From: JASHPR01 sp963778075
GTDB taxonomy: Bacteria; Actinomycetota; Actinomycetes; Streptosporangiales; Streptosporangiaceae
DNA: 64,000 bases
NCBI GenBank assembly: GCA_963778075.1
Contig: CAVZTJ010000009.1
Location: 620,001 to 684,000, forward strand
Direction of reading: 5' to 3'
In this document: positions 59,737 through 64,000 of the stretch, piece by piece
Layout of the letters: each line of letters opens with the position of its first letter
Numbering within the stretch: position 1 is the stretch's first letter
Position numbers and translations under genes: made by a program
Notes under the pieces: model-generated
Database searches by the model: none
What the model saw: only the letters and a program-made list of their open reading frames with translations
What the model was told of the DNA's origin: nothing

Positions 59737-60342
59737 ATGGACGACCGGACGCCCGTCAGGGTGCGAGCCAGCCAGCCGGAACGCAGCGAGCGCATCGCGC
59801 GTCTGGTGAACTCGGCCAGACAAGGGAGCGACGCCGCACTCGGCGAAATCGTAACCGAGCTCAGCCCGCTGCTGTGGCAGGTCGCTCGCGCGGCCGGGCT
59901 GAACGTCAGCGATGCGGAAGACGTGCTGCAGACGGTATGGATGCGCTTGCTCGCTCACCTGGATGGCATTCATACGTCGGAGGCTCTCACCGCCTGGCTG
60001 GTGATCACCACCAAGCGAGAAGCGTGGCGGGTGAGCGCCGCGGGGCGCAGGCAGCTCCCGGCGGACAACGGACTGTTCTCGATGCTGCCCGATAAGGGAC
60101 CAGGGTCGGAGGAGCAGGTCATCGTCGATGATCAGCGCCGTATCTTGTGGCAGGCGATCGGCCAGCTCTCCCCCAGGTGCCAGGAACTGCTGCGGATCAT
60201 CGCCTTCGTGCCGCGCCCGGATTACACGGCGCTGGCCTCCGAACTCGGCATGCCTGCCGGGAGCATTGGTCCCACCCGTGGCCGGTGCCTGGCAAAGCTA
60301 CGCGCCCTGCTGGCCGGTGACCTCGAGGGGAGTTCGCAGTGA
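59737..60342 (+). CDS. ECF-type sigma-70 family RNA polymerase sigma factor
   Basis: A 201-residue sigma factor with region 2 (SPLLWQVARAAGLNVSDAED, then VLQTVWMRLLAHLDGI, promoter -10 recognition) and region 4 (QLSPRCQELLRIIAF, then YTALASELGMPAGSIGPTRG, -35 recognition). Between them is only a short linker, so it is an extracytoplasmic-function type. There is no C-terminal extension domain. It starts six bases after the protease stop and overlaps the next gene by four bases (GTGA). No membrane anti-sigma factor is present; the neighbouring 170-residue protein could be its controller. Confidence 0.92.
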   Translation: MDDRTPVRVRASQPERSERIARLVNSARQGSDAALGEIVTELSPLLWQVARAAGLNVSDAEDVLQTVWMRLLAHLDGIHTSEALTAWLVITTKREAWRVSAAGRRQLPADNGLFSMLPDKGPGSEEQVIVDDQRRILWQAIGQLSPRCQELLRIIAFVPRPDYTALASELGMPAGSIGPTRGRCLAKLRALLAGDLEGSSQ

Positions 60343-60851
60343 CACCTTCGGACGCAAGTGGCCTTACGCCGGCCGACGAGTCGCTGGACGACGTCGATCT
60401 CGAGTTGCTCGACGGCATCCGCGAGGTTTTCCAGGCCATCGACCCGATGCCAGCGGATCTTCCGGAACGGATCCGGTTCTGTCTCGCGCTGCGCGGTCTG
60501 GAGATCGAGGTGGCCCGGCTTGCCGCGGAGGAAAGCCAGCCGTCCCTCGCGGTCCGCGGCGCCGAGCTGAGCCGCACGATCACCTTTGACAGCGACAGCC
60601 TGACCATCATGATCCGGATCGACCCGAACCTGGATGGAACGGCACGCGTCGATGGCTGGCTGGCGCCGCCCGAGCGGCGCGAAATCGAGATGAAGACCGC
60701 CGCGCACTCGCTGACCGTGGCCAGCGATGAGCAGGGGCGCTTTGCTTTTGACCGCGTCCCCCGCGGCATGGCCCAGCTCGTGGTCCGATCCGCCGAATCG
60801 GAGCAGAGCGGAGCGGGGAGGTCCGTGGTGACCCCAGCCCTCATCCTCTGA
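60339..60851 (+). CDS. 170-residue protein of unknown function, possible sigma-factor partner with carboxypeptidase-regulatory-like domain
   Basis: The N-terminal half (about residues 1-60) is acidic and helical (LDDVDLELLDGIREVFQAID and LPERIRFCLALRGLEIEVAR). The C-terminal half has a beta-sandwich pattern: VDGWLAPPERREIEMK, then LTVASDEQGRFAFDRVPRGM, reminiscent of carboxypeptidase-regulatory-like domains. It has no membrane helix or zinc motif, so it is not a classical anti-sigma factor. It starts inside the sigma gene (GTGA) and is 17 bases before the CHAT protease gene. An acidic helical region coupled to the sigma factor makes a soluble anti-sigma or adaptor role plausible; this is inference. 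Confidence 0.7.
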   Translation: MTPSDASGLTPADESLDDVDLELLDGIREVFQAIDPMPADLPERIRFCLALRGLEIEVARLAAEESQPSLAVRGAELSRTITFDSDSLTIMIRIDPNLDGTARVDGWLAPPERREIEMKTAAHSLTVASDEQGRFAFDRVPRGMAQLVVRSAESEQSGAGRSVVTPALIL

Positions 60852-60868
60852 CGGGAGGCAGCCACCGG

Positions 60869-63472
60869 ATGCCCCGCACGCAGTGGCCCTCCGAACGCTC
60901 CGAACGCTGGCTCATCCGTGCCGAGAGCCGAGCTCAGGAGGCGCGTCAGCGCGGCCTGCGCGAGGGCAACGCCGGCCGTCCTGCCATCGGCACCCGCCAT
61001 GCCCGCGCCGGGCTGCGGCACCTGGGCTGGGCGGAGGATGGCATCGAGCCCGACGCCGACCGGTTGCACGAGGCGCACCATGCACTGGCCGCCCGGCTGC
61101 TGGGGATCCTGGCGGAATGGGAGTCCATGCAGGGCCGTACCGAGTACGGGCTGCGCCTGCTGGACCGGGCAGAGGCTCTGGCGTCGGCGGATGACCGGGG
61201 CGTCCTGCTTCTCCAGCGGGGTCTCTTGGTCGCGCGGGCGTGGCAGAGAGGCGAGGCGCTGCAGGCACTGGACGAAGCGATAACCCTGCTGGACGGGATA
61301 CCGGCGGAGACCGCGAACCTGGCCACCGCACTGCTGAATCGCAGCTACGTCTACCTCAACGTCGGCCATGTACGGCGGGCCCACGCCGATCTGATCTGGT
61401 GTCACCGAGTCGCGGCGGATCATGGCCACGACCTGATCGCGGCCAAGGCGGTGCATAACCTGGGCTACTGCGAGCTGCTGGCCGGAGATGTCCCGGCCGC
61501 GCTCCAGCTGTTCAGCGAGGCCGCCGACGCGTACCGGCAGAGCGCGCCGGGCAACCTTCCGGTGGTCGCGATGGACAAGGCCCGCGCGCTGCTTGCGGTC
61601 GGCCTCGCCGACGACGCGGCCCGCGAGCTTGACGGCGCGATGGCCTCGTTCCGTCGGCAGCGGCTTGATTATGATCTCGCCGAGGCGGAGCTGGCCCGTT
61701 CGGAGGCCGCCCTGGCCGCCGGAGAGCAGGCCGACGCGAAGCGGTGGGCGGGCGCCGCCGGGCGCCGCTTCCGCAGGCAGGCCAACGACGCGTGCTGCTG
61801 CCTGGCGGAACTTACCGCGCTGCGGGCACGATTCGATTCAGCAGGACGACGGGCATCCATCCCGGCCGAGGCGCTTGCCCTTGCCGAGCGGCTGCGCGGC
61901 TGCGGGCTCGTCGTCGACGCGGATCTGGCGGAGTTGCTCGCCGCCCGGGCGCTGCTCGCGGTTGGGCGCGTGGACGAGGCGAGGCGGCGCATCGCGATCG
62001 TGCGCCGCCGCGGGACGGCGGTGCCGCTCGCCGTGGCGCTGCTGCGCAGGCTGGCCCGGGCCGAGCTCGCGGAGGTGGAGGGACGCACCGGAACGGCACT
62101 AGCCGAGCTCCGCGCAGGCCTGGCGCTGGTGGACGCCCGGCGTGGCCGGCTCGGCAGCGTTGACCTGCAGACCGGCTCCGCCGCGCTCGGCGCGGATCTT
62201 GCCGCCGCAGGGTTGCGGCTGGCTCTGGACCGGGGATCGGCCCCGCTGGCATTCGCCTGGCTGGAACGCTCCCGCGCGCAGGCGTTTCGGGTCAGGCCGG
62301 TGCGGCCCCCGGCAGACCCCCGGGCTGCGGCCGTCCTAGCCGAGCTGCATCAGCTCGGCTACCTCATCCGTCATGCCGAGCTGAGAGGCGGCCGCGATCC
62401 GGCGATGATCGCGAGGCACGCCGAGCTGCAGCGCGAGATCAGGGAGCACGGCTGGCTGGCCAGTGGCCACGGAAAGACGACCGCGCAGGCGAGCGTCGGC
62501 GAGGTGGTCGCCGCCCTCGAAGACAGCGGGCAGTGCCTGATCGGCATCCTGGCCCGGAAGGGCGTGACGCTCGCGGTGGTGGTGCGGCATGGGTCGGTGC
62601 GCCTTGTCCGGCTCGGCGACTTCGAGGTGGCGGCAGAGGCGGCCAGGCGGCTTAACGTCGATCTTGACGCGCTGGCCGGGCGGCGGCTGCCCGCCCGGCT
62701 GGAGGCCGTGATCCGGGAGTCGATCCGGCATCAGACGGAGGTGCTCACGGCCGAGATCATCGCGCCGCTGCGATCTTCCATCCGCGATGACGGCGTCGTG
62801 GTGGTCCCGGCCGGCCCGCTGGCAAGCATCCCCTGGAGCGTGCTGCCTGGCACACACGGGCGCCCGGTCACGGTGTGTCCGTCCGCGGCGTCATGGCTGG
62901 CCGCCCGGCGCCGCGGGCTGGCCAAGGCGGCGAAGCCGCCGGGACCGCCGGCGGTCCTGGTCGGCGGGCCGGATTTGAACTATGCGGCCGCGGAGGTCAC
63001 CGGGATAGCGAAGGTCTATCCGGGCTGCCGCGTGCTGCTCGGGGAGGCCGCCACCGTGAACGGGACCTTGCGCGCCCTGGACGGTGCGCCGCTCGCCCAT
63101 CTGGCCGCGCACGGGCACCACGATCGCGAGAACGTCCTGTTCTCCAGGCTCGACTTGGCCGACGGGCCGCTCATGGCCTACGACATCCAGCAGCTCGAGG
63201 CCGCTCCCCGGCACGTGGTCCTGTCGTCCTGCGATGTCGGGAAGACCGTCGTGCGTCCGGGGGATGAGGTCCTCGGCTTCACGGCCGCTCTGCTCTATGT
63301 CGGGACCACGACGGTGATTTCAAGCGTCACCCGGGTGGCCGACGACACCGCCGTTGACACGATGACCGCCTATCACCAGCTGCTCGCGGCCGGGCGCCCT
63401 CCCGCCGAGGCGCTCGCCCAGGCTTGCCTGACGGAGGAGTTCAGCCCGTTCGTGTGCTTTGGGGGTGGCTAG
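60869..63472 (+). CDS. TPR-CHAT protease (caspase-like)
   Basis: An 867-residue protein. Residues about 20-460 form helical TPR-like repeats (for example LLNRSYVYLNVGHVRRAHAD and NLGYCELLAGDVPAALQLF). Residues about 545-867 form a CHAT caspase-like protease with the catalytic histidine in LAHLAAHGHHD (His748) and the cysteine in VVLSSCDVG (Cys788). VVVVPAGPLASIPWSVLP and GDEVLGFTAALLYVGT are also typical CHAT segments. The TPR part probably recognises a partner and controls the protease. CHAT domains occur in Craspase and other conflict or cell-death systems, so a regulated cleavage role is likely. Its target, possibly the 170-residue protein or the sigma factor, is unknown. Confidence 0.92.
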   Translation: MPRTQWPSERSERWLIRAESRAQEARQRGLREGNAGRPAIGTRHARAGLRHLGWAEDGIEPDADRLHEAHHALAARLLGILAEWESMQGRTEYGLRLLDRAEALASADDRGVLLLQRGLLVARAWQRGEALQALDEAITLLDGIPAETANLATALLNRSYVYLNVGHVRRAHADLIWCHRVAADHGHDLIAAKAVHNLGYCELLAGDVPAALQLFSEAADAYRQSAPGNLPVVAMDKARALLAVGLADDAARELDGAMASFRRQRLDYDLAEAELARSEAALAAGEQADAKRWAGAAGRRFRRQANDACCCLAELTALRARFDSAGRRASIPAEALALAERLRGCGLVVDADLAELLAARALLAVGRVDEARRRIAIVRRRGTAVPLAVALLRRLARAELAEVEGRTGTALAELRAGLALVDARRGRLGSVDLQTGSAALGADLAAAGLRLALDRGSAPLAFAWLERSRAQAFRVRPVRPPADPRAAAVLAELHQLGYLIRHAELRGGRDPAMIARHAELQREIREHGWLASGHGKTTAQASVGEVVAALEDSGQCLIGILARKGVTLAVVVRHGSVRLVRLGDFEVAAEAARRLNVDLDALAGRRLPARLEAVIRESIRHQTEVLTAEIIAPLRSSIRDDGVVVVPAGPLASIPWSVLPGTHGRPVTVCPSAASWLAARRRGLAKAAKPPGPPAVLVGGPDLNYAAAEVTGIAKVYPGCRVLLGEAATVNGTLRALDGAPLAHLAAHGHHDRENVLFSRLDLADGPLMAYDIQQLEAAPRHVVLSSCDVGKTVVRPGDEVLGFTAALLYVGTTTVISSVTRVADDTAVDTMTAYHQLLAAGRPPAEALAQACLTEEFSPFVCFGGG

Positions 63473-63534
63473 CCGCCGTGCTAGCGTGCGCCGGCCTATC
63501 TGGCCGCGGCCTCACTTGGTTCTCGCCGAAGAGC

Positions 63535-63568
63535 GGCTGGCCCGCTCCTCGGATGGAGCGGGCCAGCC
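63535..63568. terminator. strong hairpin terminator between convergent genes
   Basis: A perfect 14-bp stem (GGCTGGCCCGCTCC pairing with GGAGCGGGCCAGCC) and a six-base loop TCGGAT, between the CHAT operon end and the convergent gene at the window edge. It suits both directions. Confidence 0.8.
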
Positions 63569-63610
63569 CCTCAGGCCCCGATGTTCGGCTTCGACGCAGG
63601 CCGGTCCAGA

Positions 63611-64000
63611 TCAGTACAGGACGAACGGGTCGCTCTGCTTGATCGACGCCACCTCGCCGTTCGCGGTGATCAGGGATGCCGTGTACTGGTAAACCTGACC
63701 GCCTCCCGCGCCGCCCGGGATGTTCACCGTCTGGTTGTTCGAGTAGGTGAGGAACGAACCCTGCGGAACCCACGGACTGGCCCCGACCGTGGACGGGCTC
63801 GGGGGGAACGTGGGGACCAGCCCGCCCGCGTTCGCCGTGGTGGTCACGTCGGTGCAGCTCACGCTGAGGGTGTAGCCCTCTGTGTCGAGAGCGCTGCCCG
63901 CCACCATCTCCAGCGTGACGTCGAACTGGGTTCCGGGAGTCGTGCCCCCGCCGATCGGCGCGTTTGGCGCGTCGTCCTGGACCCCCGCGGACTTCGTCTG
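63611..64000 (-). CDS. partial gene, beta-rich protein of unknown function (starts beyond the window)
   Basis: The C-terminal 129 residues of a minus-strand gene whose start lies beyond base 64000; the frame is open to the edge (QTKSAGVQDDAPNAPIGGGT and onward). The sequence is rich in Thr, Ser, Gly and Val, with alternating strands (TQFDVTLEMVAG, GYTLSVSCTDV and VYQYTASLITANGEV). This suggests an immunoglobulin-like or other beta-sandwich domain. There is no recognisable motif. It is convergent with the CHAT operon and separated by a terminator. Confidence 0.6.
   Translation of the reverse strand, partial: QTKSAGVQDDAPNAPIGGGTTPGTQFDVTLEMVAGSALDTEGYTLSVSCTDVTTTANAGGLVPTFPPSPSTVGASPWVPQGSFLTYSNNQTVNIPGGAGGGQVYQYTASLITANGEVASIKQSDPFVLY

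Noticed and set aside
1..64000. tRNA, rRNA or prophage genes
   Set aside because: I found no cloverleaf, rRNA stretch, capsid, terminase or tail gene; the only mobile unit is the transposon at 1984-5744.

Overview
The window is very GC-rich (about 70% by eye). It uses GTG starts freely and is full of actinobacterial families: AfsR/LuxR-type STAND regulators, a PPOX-class F420 enzyme, MerR-PP2C, and DUF6186/6256/6131/6431-like proteins. It most likely comes from the chromosome of a filamentous actinomycete (Streptosporangiales or Streptomyces-like). This is inferred from gene content; no rRNA or tRNA gene is present to confirm it.

Layout. 0-6.2 kb: an alpha/beta hydrolase remnant, a VOC protein, an MFS transporter, then a complete 3.76-kb DDE/AAA+ transposon (1984-5744) inserted inside a DUF1801 gene and splitting it. 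6.2-12.4 kb: an HxlR regulator with a leaderless promoter, a methyltransferase, an acyl-CoA ligase and a MacB-type ABC exporter. 12.6-17.3 kb: a two-component system whose kinase carries a frameshift, then an ABC exporter/TetR operon behind a double palindromic operator. 17.4-22 kb: a damaged XRE-STAND regulator, a membrane protein, a dienelactone hydrolase and small membrane proteins. 22-32.6 kb: a glycan or glycolipid cluster with two GT2 enzymes, a UDP-xylose-synthase-like enzyme, a nucleotide-sugar dehydrogenase, an epimerase, a patatin, a PlsC-like acyltransferase and two large polytopic proteins. 32.6-37.2 kb: F420 enzyme, Lgt, MerR-PP2C fusion, DUF885 protein. 37.2-40.1 kb: a rearrangement scar with two truncated genes meeting head to head, one of which is also frameshifted. 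40-55.3 kb: mostly single metabolic and regulatory genes, including ROK kinase, isochorismatase-like, ArsR-SRPBCC fusion, sugar dehydrogenase/dehydratase pair, MFS-MerR pair, amidase, GT9-like and DMT transporter. 55.4-57.7 kb: STAS, DUF6131-like, GAF-ANTAR and an orphan response regulator.

The most interesting system is the tight four-gene operon at 57985-63472. It encodes a cytoplasmic subtilisin-like protease with a large extra N-terminal region, an ECF-type sigma factor, a 170-residue protein of unknown role, and an 867-residue TPR-CHAT (caspase-like) protease. Two different proteases joined to a sigma factor suggest a proteolysis-gated stress, conflict or cell-fate switch. The component families are recognisable; the function of the whole is inference.

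Minisatellite-like tandem repeats are scattered between genes, and one lies inside a TetR gene. Several genes show recent damage by insertion, frameshift or deletion, so this looks like a flexible part of the chromosome.
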